Notes: a model not told the origin generated them from the sequence alone. Positions 35,571-46,515 are shown, numbered from the stretch's first letter. The stretch is DNA of 64,000 nucleotides from Druceiella hillmani (GCA_039881145.1 JAYKKI010000039.1:18718001-18782000); one strand, 5' to 3'. Program-made: numbers and translations.

Positions 35571-37489
35571 CAGGCTTAGAATCGAAGATGGCTTTGAGTA
35601 AACTGATGTAATTATGCAGCCACGAGCCCCTATGAGTATTAGCGCTGACGAAAAGTAATATAGCATGCAGTATCCGGAAACAAGCTAAATTGATTGATGT
35701 GCTTCTATTTAAAAATTACAAGTCGTCATGCTGACTTTACTTTTTCAAAAGTAGTTGTATTCCATAAAGGGCTCTTCATCATTTCGCTAAGTACAATACG
35801 GATATCGTTTAGTCTATCTACTTAAACTAAGGCCCATATTTATACCAAGTGTATGTTATCTAGTTGATACTACACTGATAGATTTAAAATTTCAATTTTA
35901 TTTTTTCACATACAGATACTGTGCAGCACTAAAAAGTTTCGGTCCGGGGGGAAATTCTAATTTTTTATCACGTGTTTTCCTGACACATTGATGGCAATCA
36001 TGAAAATATTCATTGATTTGCTCTAAGAATATCATGGTGGAAAAATTAAGAGGGCGGATGTTAGATACCATCTTGTCAAAGTATATTAGAAAAAAATATT
36101 TAAAAATTCGTCAAAACTGGTAGTTTTCGAGACATTGGAATTTTAATCTGTGCAAGAAATACCGGGCAATAATTTAATATTTGATATATTTAATGTGTGA
36201 ACAATTATTCCCCTAATTAGGACTTCATTATTGTTCATATCCTATATTTTTTTAGATTTTTCTTTCCACTATAAATAAAAGATTTTATAACTAAAACTTA
36301 ACGTTTAAGTTATAAAATCATCAAATCATCCTTTAAAATTTTAATCACAATACGAAACTTCATACTTTTGGATTCTTATTTTAATTTGCTTTTCTGAATT
36401 ACAGTATCCGAATTTTAGATCCCCTAATCTATTTTTGAGCCATCACTAACGTAAAAGTTGTCTGAGAAAAAACTGTGGCACACAGATAGAGGATGCGATT
36501 TAGAGATACAGGTATTTCGGTTGCAATAATCTCAAGTCACAATACATCTCTACGTCATAATTGAGAAATAGTTTATCCGTTAATAAGATTTCAAATATCA
36601 ATATACATTTAACTTCAGTACAATTTGATGCAAATTGAAATAAACAATTGAGAAAATAATGGCTTGGCTATTAAGTTTTCAACCCTGACATGTTCTTGCA
36701 GAGTACCCAAGTACTGTATTTTCGACCTTTTCCAAAATTTTGCAAGTGGATCTCTGTTGTGATGTAACTACAAGTACTCAGTTGAGAATGTTCTTCAAGT
36801 AGAAATAGTAACCGTTTTACACCTAATTCACAAGAGCGTGCGAAACAGTTTTCTTATTCGAGGTCATACTTCTCGTTCTTTAGTTTCCCTAACCAAAGTT
36901 TCAACGTCCCTTAAAATAATGTTCAAGGGCCACATGGTTTATATCATCACATGGTATATATTATTGCTGGCAGTTTTGGTATCACGACACAGATGAATGT
37001 AATTAATAGAAAAATTCATACTTGATGTCGATTTAAATCAGTTTTGTCCGATGTAATGCACTTGAAAGCTTAGCGCTAAATGTCATTAAACGGAGGCACT
37101 CCGGCCTTTCAACACCTTACAATAGAATAAATTTGAACTTTGCATTACCCTTCTGTAAAAGTTCCGAAAGTCGTGACTAAAAACTTATTGGTCCGCTCAA
37201 TATATGAATAAACTTTCAACTGTTTACGATAATTTTTAGAGTTTACTCCTTAAGAATTGATTTTAATATATAGTGCCCAGTATGACGTTTCATGAGGAGT
37301 AAAATCAGAAGTTCAGAGCGTGTTAAGTTCGGAGCATTAAAAAAAGTGTAACGGTTAGGTTGTGATCGTACGAAGTTCAGAGCTAAAAAACTAAAAACTG
37401 TAAAGGTTATGTAGCCTCTTCGCGCAACATTTCTGCCCATCTTTAGAATGAGATATCGATATGTTTATTTGGCATTTTCTTATGGCGTA
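35571..37489. other. Sequence without recognisable genes
   Basis: A small palindrome lies at about 36280-36320 (TTTTATAACT...AGTTATAAAA). Nothing else recognised. Confidence 0.45.
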
Positions 37490-38240
37490 ATCACAATGAC
37501 GGAGTGCATAGTTTAATAGTAATACATAGTTTACTCTCGTTAGCTTATATCAAAGAGTAATACATAGTTTACTATCGTTAGCTTATATCAAAGAGTAATA
37601 CATAGTTTACTATCGTTAGCTTATATCAAAGAGTAATACATAGTTTACTATCGTTAGCTTATATCAAAGAGTAATACATAGTTTACTATCGTTAGCTTAT
37701 ATCAAAGAGTAATACATAGTTTACTATCGTTAGCTTATATCAAAGAGTAATACATAGTTTACTATCGTTAGCTTATATCAAAGAGTAATACATAGTTTAC
37801 TATCGTTAGCTTATATCAAAGAGTAATACATAGTTTACTATCGTTAGCTTATATCAAAGAGTAATACATAGTTTACTATCGTTAGCTTATATCAAAGAGT
37901 AATACATAGTTTACTATCGTTAGCTTATATCAAAGAGTAATACATAGTTTACTATCGTTAGCTTATATCAAAGAGTAATACATAGTTTACTATCGTTAGC
38001 TTATATCAAAGAGTAATACATAGTTTACTATCGTTAGCTTATATCAAAGAGTAATACATAGTTTACTATCGTTAGCTTATATCAAGATGTAATCATTAAA
38101 TGTCATTATGTGTGAATATTTGGTGGATTCTACCCTACAAAATTAAAAAGTATCTTTTAATTTTAACTTCTTAGTCTGACGTTACTAAATGTTGTTAATG
38201 TTATTTTATAAATTTGATCTTGTTCATTTGTAATTTGAAA
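37490..38240 (+). repeat. Dispersed repeat containing a 38-bp array, about 15 copies
   Basis: GAGTAATACATAGTTTACTA, TCGTTAGCTTATATCAAA recurs every 38 bp from about 37515 to 38085. All copies but the first (CTCTCGT) look identical. Both flanks (CGGAGTGCATAGTTTA on the left; GATGTAATCATTAAATGTCA, TTTTAACTTCTTAGTCTGAC and AAATTTGATCTTGTTCAT on the right) match the single-unit copy at 7819-8004 on the other strand. The array therefore arose inside a dispersed element by amplifying one of its own segments. Confidence 0.93.
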
Positions 38241-39012
38241 ATAATTAAAATAACTATCCTGGTCAAACTTGATGTTTGTCCTTGAGAATTGTTAATTCTG
38301 ATTGCTAAACGGACCTCTGATGGATTGGTTATGTAAGATGGATATATTTATAGTCCTGTTTTTTCTTCTTTTTAAAAACATTTTAACTATAAAAACTGTA
38401 AATATTCTTAATTAAGGTAACATTTAATAAAAAGAAAATCTTCCAAATTATATGTTTCTCAGATTAGTAAAGTGGAGGTGATCATTAAATCTATTGAAAT
38501 CCTTTAAGTCCTTTTACCCTTTAAAACTTTTAACTCCTTTAGAAGTGAAAGGAAGAAAAAAAAACACATTTCCATTGTGTGTCTATGTTATAGGAAAGCA
38601 TACAAATCCCGTGTTTCCAAGATCGAATGGTATTGGCGAAATAATTAAAACTTTAAAAACCATATTTACAGTAAAACTCCGCTAATCAATTATTTACCGG
38701 ACATTATTAGAGTAATATATTATTTACATGAGACAACCGTACAACTAGAAAATAATTTTGTTTTTGCCTATTTACTTTATTAAATGAGAATTATAATTTC
38801 CTAATAAAGAAATGATAAATTCAAGTAGGCAACCTTAATATTCAAAGACGAAAAAAACAGATAATGTGTACTCGCTTAGTAAACAACAATTTTGATGTTA
38901 CCACTAAGTCCCTTAATTTTTTTATTCACAAAATATTCAGTGATATGAAAGAGGTGTTTTTTTTTATTGCACTTAAGAGCTGTGTCGAAAGGCATGGTCG
39001 GATTAATCAGGG
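38241..39012. other. Sequence without recognisable genes
   Basis: Short open frames at 38494-38685 and 38864-39088 have no recognisable features. Confidence 0.4.
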
Positions 39013-39051
39013 AATCGGATCATCAAAGGATCAACCTTTGATGATCCGATT
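39013..39051. repeat. Perfect 17-bp inverted repeat with 5-base loop
   Basis: AATCGGATCATCAAAGG, loop ATCAA, then the exact complement ending at 39051. Confidence 0.93.
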
Positions 39052-39189
39052 AGCGGGGTTCTATTGTACTTTATTTTTAACCTCTTAAGAGCGGAATTTT
39101 TAAAAAAAATCTATATTTAGGAATTTATCCTCACAATTATATATTTCTATCAGTCAATCAAGTTTGCTTTTTAAATATACTTATCTATC

Positions 39190-39650
39190 ATATTAATGCC
39201 GAAACGAAGTCAAGTTTGCCCCAAAACTTATGAGCAGTGTACTGGTGACGCGGTTTATGGGAGTGTATCGGAATTTCGGTCAGCCGCTGCCGTAAATCAT
39301 AGCTTCCGCTCGTTTTCATATTCATCTGAAATTACAAGTGTTATGGCGGCAGATGGCGAACGGACGTGTGGCGACCGCGCTCGCTAGACACGAACACACC
39401 GTTACGAACAAGAATTATTGCTCGTAATTGTAATTCATGTCATTGCAAACAATGTATCGATGATTGTTATCAATACATCAAACTTTTGGAAACCTACAAA
39501 AGTCTCTACGAAGACATGGAGATAAATGCTTATGTATCTCTCGCTCCTTGTGTACATATTTACACCCTATTTATGCAAGTTTCATATCTACCGATTTGTC
39601 TGGTATTTTCAAGGAATAGTATTGGGAAACTAATACCAGTATAAATAAGT
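39190..39650 (+). other. GC-richer island with two overlapping open frames, unassigned
   Basis: 39190-39420 is about half G+C with many CpGs, unlike the surrounding DNA. Frames 39196-39387 (63 codons) and 39366-39644 (92 codons) overlap in different phases. The second has a cysteine cluster of pattern C-x2-C-x-C-x2-C-x3-C at about 39428-39472, followed by Tyr- and Leu-rich sequence. I recognise neither. It could be an exon, a decayed transposon or a small regulatory island. Confidence 0.3.
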
Positions 39651-39821
39651 TTAAGATTTTTGAAAAATAAACGGTGGCTGGTACGATTATTTCCCATATT
39701 CTACTGTGTTAAATAATTACAAACCCGCCAATTTTTCCAGCAAATTTCTGGGATGTCATACAAAATTTTTGAACACCTTCAATAAAATATATAGAGTTCA
39801 GTCTCTGGTTCAGTTAGCAAC
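39651..39821. other. Unassigned stretch
   Basis: Nothing recognised. Confidence 0.4.
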
Positions 39822-39824
39822 TAA

Positions 39825-40047
39825 CGCCCATATGCACCACACACAGTCAGGACTGTCAGTCGAACTTCGTGACAGTTAAAAATATATTTCTGTTTCTCAT
39901 TAACTGTCAGTCAAGATGGACCAAGATTCTACTTTACTAATCGTGTCCTATTGCACGGTCTAATCGCTATCATATCCATACGAAATACGTTTTTAACTGT
40001 CAGTAAATCCGACTGACAGTCACGACCGTGTGTGGTTCATAAGAGCG
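39825..40047. mobile_element. PIF/Harbinger-like MITE, 223 bp
   Basis: The ends are inverted: left CGCCCATATGCACCACACAC and right, reversed, CGCTCTTATGAACCACACAC. Both continue with AGTC/GGTC, GACTGTCAGTC and GACAGTTAAAAA for about 65 bp per arm. TAA is duplicated on both sides (39822-39824 and 40048-40050). A three-base T-A-A type target duplication with terminal inverted repeats is the signature of PIF/Harbinger elements. It has no transposase, so it is non-autonomous. The inner 90 bp is unique. Confidence 0.75.
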
Positions 40048-40050
40048 TAA

Positions 40051-40649
40051 GTATTGTCGAGTAAAGAACAAACAAAAGATGGAAGTTACACGATGAGGAA
40101 TTGGAATGATATTGCTTCATGAATGCGGTTTAGGGTGAAAATCGAACCGAACAACAACGACGGGTTAAAGAGTTTTCTTCTAAGACTGGCCAAGTGTTGA
40201 CTCCATAGAATTGAAGAAGGAAATTTTGATATCTTCGATAATCACCCTAAGTTTTGAAAAATTACAAAATACCTTATTAAAACAGATCCCAGGTTAAATT
40301 CGTATTATCTGGCGAAGCTACATCCTGCTCTCAGGTTGCAATAGAAAAAAAATGAAAGCTTTGGGAAAATAGTGGAAATTGTCTATTTTATTACGACAAA
40401 TAGAAAAATTCCACAAAGAAGGCTTATCTGTGCATTGAGTTACTGAGTGTCATCGTCTCAATGATTAGCTAAAGTATCGTATTGTAGGAGCGTTTTATTA
40501 CTCACCCTACTCTCTGGATATCCCTTCGACTATCAACTGTTTCATTCTCTGCCTGAAATGAAATTTTGAAAACTGAGATGGAAAATGTATTAGTTATCAA
40601 TAAAACATTCAATTATTTTTAGTGTTCCAAATTTCAATGCTGAAAAACG
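40051..40649. other. Sequence without recognisable genes
   Basis: Nothing recognised. AT-poor patches around 40080-40260 have no open frame. Confidence 0.4.
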
Positions 40650-41225
40650 GAATTCTTATGAGATCACTCACGCGTCTGTCTGTCGATCTGTCACAACCGA
40701 TTTTCTCGAAAATTATGCGACGTAGAAATTTTGAATTTGGAATAGTGACACGTCTTGTTAACTCGCATATTTTGCATTAACTTTTTTTTAAAGTACACAT
40801 GTAAGAAATAAATTACTATTTTAAGTAATATTTTATTTTTTTAAGTTATACATATCATTTTAATTGAAAGAGCTTGTTATCTTTTTTTTTTGAAGAGCTT
40901 GAAGCTGAGGAATACAAAAATATTTTACTTTAATTTGCATTTTAAAAAATATATTCTTAAAATATGAGGAAACAGAGTATCTCTTATTTCCAAAATTACT
41001 GAACCAAAAATCAAGAAAAAACAGGATTAATAAAATCTGACTGGAAGATTACTGGAACATTTTTATGCCTGTTAAAGATATAGCAGGCAATATGTTTACG
41101 TTGTGAAAAATTAATATTTCTAAATTATTTAATAGAAATATTATGTACACTTAAATGTTTAGTAATGTCTAAATATATTTCAAACCTTCGTAGTGCGAGT
41201 GTTACCCGTACTTGACAGGTTTTTA
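40650..41225 (+). repeat. Dispersed repeat R1, long copy
   Basis: It begins with ACGGAATTCTTATGAGATCA, CTCACGCGTCTGTCTGTC and GATCTGTCA, continues with ATTTTGAATTTGGAATAGTG, contains TGTACACTTAAATGTTTAGT, and ends CCTTCGTAGTGCGAGTGTTA...CTTGACAGGTTTTT. The same order of words is seen at 52245-52880 and the first part at 34690-34860. No coding capacity. It could be the 3' part of a retroelement or a non-autonomous family; class not determined. Confidence 0.6.
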
Positions 41226-42044
41226 TTTTATAATTGGCCGTATAAAATATTTATATTGTTGGACTCGTAAAACGCTAACTGATCAAGCATCGCGTACATC
41301 GCAAGTCAGCTCTAAGATTTCTATGATGGATATCGTTGGATTATTAAAAAACCAACAATTTTGAAACTTTGAAAAAAATCATTGGACAGGTCTTTTAGAA
41401 ATTATAATTTTTAAATTTGTTCCGTCTCTAAATGCAAAACAAATAACAAAGATGTTATCGATTTAGGCTCTAGATCACCAGACATACACACCAAGTATGT
41501 ACGTGGCATATATTTTTAAAACATATTTTTTGCTCTCTTGATCTCCTTAACCTCTATGGTCGATTAAATAATTTCCATACTTCTTAACGAAGCGTGACAT
41601 GAAGGTTAGAAAAGGATTCATAGAACTAGTTAAACACTTCAATTATTGGAGTCTGTGTGTTTGCAGAGGACAAAAAGACGCATTTCGAAGTAAATAGAAC
41701 ATTAATAACGAATGCTAGTTTTTGCTGTAGCAACAATTTGGTCTGGAAAATTTTTTTTAGGATTCCTCTCGAAAATATAAAATGGAAATAATCTTAGTTT
41801 AATGTTAGAGATTATTTCAATTTGTATATCAGCGTAGCATGCAAGAGGCCATTCCTAAATATTTTTTGAATAATTTTAACAATTGGTAGTGATGTGATGT
41901 TTCAACGTAGACCGTGTCTGACTAAATGAATTCCTGGCGATCACCGTTCTTTTAAGTTGCCATTTTACAGCGCGAGAGACGCATCTATAATAGAACATTA
42001 TAGATAGATAGAAATATGAAAAAAATTTCAGATAATTTATTTAT
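41226..42044. other. Sequence without recognisable genes
   Basis: Nothing recognised. Confidence 0.45.
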
Positions 42045-42372
42045 TTATTTCTTGAATGCCCAACTTACAGAATCACCCAAATCGCTGGGCATGTCAACAT
42101 ATAGAAAAGAGTTATAAAACAATGACGAATAAGACAAAACAATCACAGAGCAATTCCATACAATTGAAAAACAAAAAGACAGTAATTTGGATAAGCATCA
42201 TCTAGCGATCAGTCGCGAACTACTAAGCAACTCTATGACCCCATTTCTGAAATGGTCAATGGAGCAGAAAACAATTCTAGACTGGGTGCATCTCGCAATA
42301 CTGCGTTGAGCAATGTGAGTGCACGAAAGACAGGCGAACGCTATAGAATATTCGTACTCGCTCTAGGGAGGT
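42045..42372 (-). pseudogene. LINE 3' end (Jockey-like), minus strand
   Basis: On the minus strand the fragment runs from GAGCGAGTACGAATATTCTA (C-terminal codons of the reverse-transcriptase ORF), through CTCCATTGACCATTTCAGAA, TGTTGACATGCCCAGCG and ATTTGGGTGATTCTGTAAGT, to the tail AAGAAATAAATAAATAAATT. The stretch with CTCCATTGACC and GAGTTGCTTAGTAGTTC aligns with CTCCATTGACC and GAGTCGCTTGGTAGTTC at 50.88-50.93 kb, so both are 3' ends of related elements. The 5' truncation is typical of target-primed reverse transcription. Confidence 0.7.
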
Positions 42373-42730
42373 AAAATATATATACACACAAGAATTTGTA
42401 CATTACCATATAAACATTGGTCAAATCATGTAAGTCAATTAAGAAAATTATAGAATTATATTTGCTAGCAGTGCTGTGGCAGATAACGCGATGCTATAGA
42501 TGGAAATAAACAAGAAATATTTGTATTCGTGATTCTTTGTAAGCATATCATATATGTGAAGACCGGTGCTCTTATTAATCGAATTTCTAGGAATGTGACA
42601 TTTCAATCACTTGTTCTTGTGTCTTGTATAAATCTCAGATTTATTTCAACTAGGAGAGTAAAAATATTCTGAGTCAAGGTTATAACTTAAATAAATGGAA
42701 TATACAATACAAGCCATGTAGTAAAAAATA
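42373..42730. other. Sequence without recognisable genes
   Basis: Nothing recognised up to the mariner terminus. Confidence 0.45.
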
Positions 42731-43498
42731 CAGGTTTTTCATTAAGAGCACTCGAACTTTGAAATCAAATAAAACAAACAGTTTAAGCTATATTTCCATA
42801 TTTAAGCCATCATTTTTTTAAATTTTAATACGCATTCGATGACATTATGTGTGGAATATAATTTCAGGTAAATGGCTGCCGCGGACCAATTTTCGCATCC
42901 TAGTTGACCAATTTTGGATGACATCTTCGCATAAATGGTGTCCAATTTCATAAAGAACGTAAGTTATGTTGGCCTTCAGGGCGGCAATCGTTTGTGATTT
43001 CACGTAGCCCCACAGAAAATAGTCGATCGGATGAAGGCCCAGGTCTCGACGCAAAATCCGCCAAGTTAATGTAGCCGAAAGACCAAGCTCTTGCACACGA
43101 TACTTAACTAACTGTCTGGGATTTTCACGCACACTTTCCCGAACGGCAACAATATTCTCCAACGATCTTGCATTTCTCTGACGTACAGGCACAGCTTCTA
43201 TGGTCACCGACCCGGTTGCCTCAAATTTATTGATTAAATGATGAATTGAGGACTCTGCAGGACGACCACGAAGAACATAAATTGGACGCAGCGTACGGAA
43301 TGTTAGGCGAACCGAGCACTGATTTTGATATTTATTATCACAACAATTGCAACGCGCTGTTGAATCGTGTTATGTATAATTAAATTTCAAGACTAAATAA
43401 GTATTCCCGCCAAATTTGACAGCTGTGGCCTTACCAAAATGGCCGCTGTAAACTGTCAAAGTTCGAGCACACCTATTGAAAAACCCTTTATATTGACA
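42731..43498 (-). mobile_element. Tc1/mariner-superfamily deletion derivative, 768 bp
   Basis: Terminal inverted repeats of about 30 bp share GGTTTTTCA and GCTCGAACTTTGA (left CAGGTTTTTCATTAAGAGCA; right, reversed, AAAGGGTTTTTCAATAGG). TA flanks both ends (42729-42730 and 43499-43500), the usual Tc1/mariner target duplication. Inside is a minus-strand transposase with its middle missing. The length is well below the roughly 1.3 kb of intact relatives. It could only move in trans. Confidence 0.85.
42845..43345 (-). pseudogene. Mariner-type transposase with catalytic core deleted
   Basis: The open frame 42845-43207 predicts 120 residues. The N-terminal part (ARSLENIVAVRESVRENPRQ, then QELGLSATLTWRILRRDLGL) is the helix-turn-helix DNA-binding region of this transposase group. 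It then jumps at HP to DYFLWGYVKSQ, the start of the C-terminal block, and ends with IQNWSTRMRKLVRGSHLPEI and a final FHT. The DDE/D catalytic domain between them is gone, so the product cannot catalyse transposition. Upstream of the ATG, residues such as RGRPAESSIHHLINKFEATG can be read, so the original start lay further 5'. In principle the protein could still bind terminal repeats and act as a repressor. Confidence 0.85.
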
Positions 43499-43500
43499 TT

Positions 43501-44326
43501 TGATATGACAAGTAAATCTCAATACAATATAATTTTTTTTTATATTTCCTATGTTGTATATATCAATATAAATTAATTTTTTTAGTCAAACTTGTACATG
43601 TATATTTTTAACTCACCAGTTATAGTTAATTATTGAAACTGTATGATTTATTTTGAACGTCAATGGGGTAAAAAACTATAGTATTGCCAGTAGTAATAAA
43701 TAAAAAGGGCTTTGTTTTAAATATATTAATATTTATTTTCTGAAAAATCTCGGTAAAAAGAATTATACCACACAGATAACCCTAATCAGCGACTTTTCCT
43801 CTGAAGTTTCATGTCACTACAAAATTCATTGCCAATTTCATACAAGTCTCCATCAATTAAATGTAACAGATAGTTTTAAGTATGTTAGACACTAGCTATA
43901 CCTTGATCCGCGTGGATTTTGTTTGGTTCAGTCAATGTTTTAAAAAGTAATAGAAAACAAGCTATGATAGTGAAAAAAATTAAAATAAACAATTTATCGC
44001 GGATACTTGCCCTGTTAATTATTCTCTGGATTTTTTTCTGCTCACAGGTTAACATAAACTACAAGCATTGTTTATAAAGGTTATTTATAAAACGTATTTG
44101 AAGTAGTGTTATTAACTAAATATTTTTGTCAATATTAGGCCTTAGGAAATGTTTGTGCGTAACTTATTATTAGCCATGTGGAAACTAAATTGAAATAGTG
44201 ACAATAGTTGTAATTTTTAATTGCAAAATAATGAGAATAACCCGATGGAACGAGATTGAATCATCTTCTATGAGCTTAAACTGCACATACCTGTATTCGT
44301 ATATCCATGAAACAACAGTATATAAA
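43501..44326. other. Sequence without recognisable genes
   Basis: Nothing recognised. Confidence 0.45.
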
Positions 44327-44383
44327 CACAATTAAATGAAACTAAGTGATTTAGTATTATTTCTACTATCTTTAATTTCTTTA

Positions 44384-44424
44384 CCACAACCTAGGTTTCG
44401 TTGTATTACAACATCTTCAGGTGG
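44384..44424 (-). ncRNA. Hammerhead-ribozyme-like motif 3 (complete, GTT triplet)
   Basis: Stem I CCAC/GTGG, core CTGAAGA, stem II GTTGT-AAT-ACAAC, GAAA and stem III CCTAGG are all intact. The cleavage triplet is GTT instead of GTC; U is allowed at that position in the NUH rule, usually with slower cleavage. Confidence 0.55.
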
Positions 44425-44453
44425 GATATTAGCAAAAAATCTTTGCTAATATC

Positions 44454-44494
44454 CCACCTGAAGATGTTGTAATACAACGAAACCTAGGTCGTGG
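44454..44494 (+). ncRNA. Hammerhead-ribozyme-like motif 4 (complete, consensus)
   Basis: All elements match the consensus: CCAC (44454-44457), CTGAAGA (44458-44464), one T, stem II GTTGT-AAT-ACAAC, GAAA, stem III CCTAGG closed by A and T, then GTC ending at 44490, then GTGG (44491-44494). Predicted cleavage is after 44490. Stem III is self-complementary with almost no loop, so activity would be expected mainly as a dimer. The unpaired U between core and stem II is the only departure from the standard layout. Confidence 0.6.
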
Positions 44495-44648
44495 TAAAGA
44501 AATTATAGATAGTATAATCGTGGTAAAGAAATTATAGATATATATAGTAAATATATTTTAAAATGTATATATTATTCAAACTATAAATATCTACAATTAA
44601 ATGAAACTATGTAATGTAGTATTATTTCTACTTTCTTTAAGTTCTTTA

Positions 44649-44689
44649 CCACGACCGAGGTTTCGTTGTATTACAACATCTTCAGGTGG
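44649..44689 (-). ncRNA. Hammerhead-ribozyme-like motif 5 (complete, stem III variant)
   Basis: Core, stem I, stem II, GAAA and GTC are intact. Stem III reads ACCTCGGT instead of ACCTAGGT, which can close as three pairs with a two-base loop. Confidence 0.55.
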
Positions 44690-44746
44690 GCTATTAGCTT
44701 ATTTATATTGAGGTGGGCTATTAGACTAATTATCTTTGCTAATAGC

Positions 44747-44787
44747 CCATCTGAAGATGTTGTAATACAACGAAACCTAGGTCGTGG
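44747..44787 (+). ncRNA. Hammerhead-ribozyme-like motif 6 (complete, one wobble)
   Basis: Identical to the consensus except CCAT for CCAC in stem I, which replaces one C:G by a U:G pair. GTC ends at 44783. Confidence 0.55.
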
Positions 44788-44886
44788 TATAGAATTTAAA
44801 TAAAGTAAAAATAATACTACATCACGTAGTTTCATTTAATTGTGAATAATGAATTTCTACAAAATTAACACCAAATATATTCAATA

Positions 44887-46415
44887 GTATATAAACAGAT
44901 AAAATAATTTAAAAACTTTTTGTACCACATTACTTTGATTTGAGTTTGACTTTCATTCCAACCACTAGCTTCAGCAGCTTGATAAAATATATTGTATATT
45001 GAGGTGCGCAAAAAGTTTTATTAAAATCTCAATAATTTCATTAATTTTTTTCTACCATATTTTCAATATAAGCACAATAATCTTCCTCAGAATTTTACCA
45101 TACGTACATCTATGGAAATTTGTTTTCCTTACATATAACCTTTTGCTGTAGAAAGTACCTGGGTGAATAAACACAACACGAAGAAATTTGTCTATAACCA
45201 ATCTTCAAATTCAGGCATTGTTCTGCGGCTCTGTAATTTGTCACCGTCTCTGTTATCAGATGATCGTTCCATTAGCGGAACAAGTTTTGTTTTCAAGTCT
45301 TTCGTTTTCCAACGTTATTAATGAGTAGTCTCTACAATACGAAGCCTCTGCTGTTGTAGACATGACGTGACATGACTCTATGTGATGAAAATGGTTAGAA
45401 AATATATATATATATATATATATATATGAAGGACTATCATAAAGATATATATATGAAGAACTATCAAATACCAAATCTCAACCAGATCAGACCATTGGTT
45501 TAAACGTCAGGCCATCGGACAAACATAGCAATCATTCCTTCACTTCTTATATCGCTCGAAAATAAAATTGTGGAAGCAGAACGAAATCTGACATTAAAGT
45601 TAAAAAAAGGTTCATTGAATAATTAATCAGTTTAAGTGTTGGTGCCAATTTTTCACGGAGGATAGAAAGAAGCAGTTAAAACAAAAATATGTGTTCTTTT
45701 TGGCAATCTAGTGAACACTGAATGGTCCCACAAGAGGTACGATTTGTGGTACCTAATTAATAGCAGTTAATGATAAGTATAACAGGCAGGCTTTTATAGA
45801 TTTCCAAGTACCACGTAGGATAATTATAATCAATAACTTTCAATCAATGATCGTATCTTATTTCGTTCTCGAGTCACATTATTTCAACGTTACAGCAAGG
45901 GTTAAGCGTCCTGCAGCATAAGTGCATCGAGCGCCATGCAGCTTCATCACAGCGATATACGACGCAACGCACCTAAAACCTTATTCGGCCTTGAGTAGTA
46001 AGCGACACAGGTATTATAGTAACCGATACGGGTATTAGAGTATTTAATACTGGTAATTCAGTATTTTTATATGAAGGTTCTGTTTATTTAAATGTAATTA
46101 TTATATTAAAAAAGTAAGTAAAAAATATTTTGTTCTTGAAAAGTTAATTATTTCTTCGTAATAAAATTAATTATTTCTTCGTAATAAAAGTCCAAATGAA
46201 AAAAAGTTATAGATAATTTTCGTCTCATATCTTCCAGAGGAATCTAAAAAAAATTATTTTTTTTTTCTGCTATAGTATCTGAAATAATCGCTATATTTTA
46301 ATTAATCAATAAAGTATAACGGAATTTTATTGAACAAGGAGAATGTTTAGGATTACATATAAAAAAAACGAAATAGGTTCACCAGATTTTGAACTAGGGT
46401 TACTTTAAAATAAGA
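44887..46415. other. Sequence without recognisable genes
   Basis: A short TA run at 45403-45427. A GC-richer patch at about 45890-46010 has no open frame. Nothing else recognised. Confidence 0.45.
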
Positions 46416-46515
46416 TTTTATGTAAAAACGTCATGTTCTTCGATTTCTTTGCATCTTTGAAGGAATTTAAAAAATATAATTTTTCAAATTTGCAGTCATA
46501 AAATTTTTTTTTTTT
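46416..46515 (+). repeat. Dispersed repeat R2, fragment
   Basis: AAAACGTCATGTTCTTCGAT, TTCTTTGCATCTTTGAAGG and AATATAATTTTTCAAATTTG, CAGTCATA recur at 56795-57115 as ACGTCGCTTTCTCCGATTTC, TTTGCACCTTTGCAGTAATT and AATATAATTTTTCAACTTTG, CAGTCATA, on the same strand but with a longer insert between blocks. Confidence 0.6.

Larger units (their letters stand above)
44327..44545. mobile_element. Ribozyme-bearing palindromic repeat E3
   Basis: The two arms meet at AGCAAAAAATCTTTGCT and are nearly perfect complements from TCTTTACCACAACCTAGGTT inward. The outer part of the right arm is lost and replaced by a 30-bp tandem duplication (CGTGGTAAAGAAATTATAGA, twice). It carries one motif per arm, the best-preserved pair in the window. 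Confidence 0.88.
44593..44886. mobile_element. Ribozyme-bearing palindromic repeat E4
   Basis: A full palindrome with outer end AATTTCTACAAAATTAACAC on the right, and inserted partial duplication of the centre (GAGGTGGGCTATTAG occurs again at 44710). The left flank from about 44525 (AAATGTATATATTATTCAAA) is the same as that of E6 at 53.9 kb, so E4 and E6 share more than the palindrome and are close relatives. Confidence 0.88.

Noticed and set aside
39428..39472. Cysteine cluster reminiscent of small zinc-binding or regulatory proteins
   Set aside because: Only five Cys in a short frame, no other supporting features; not enough to name a family.
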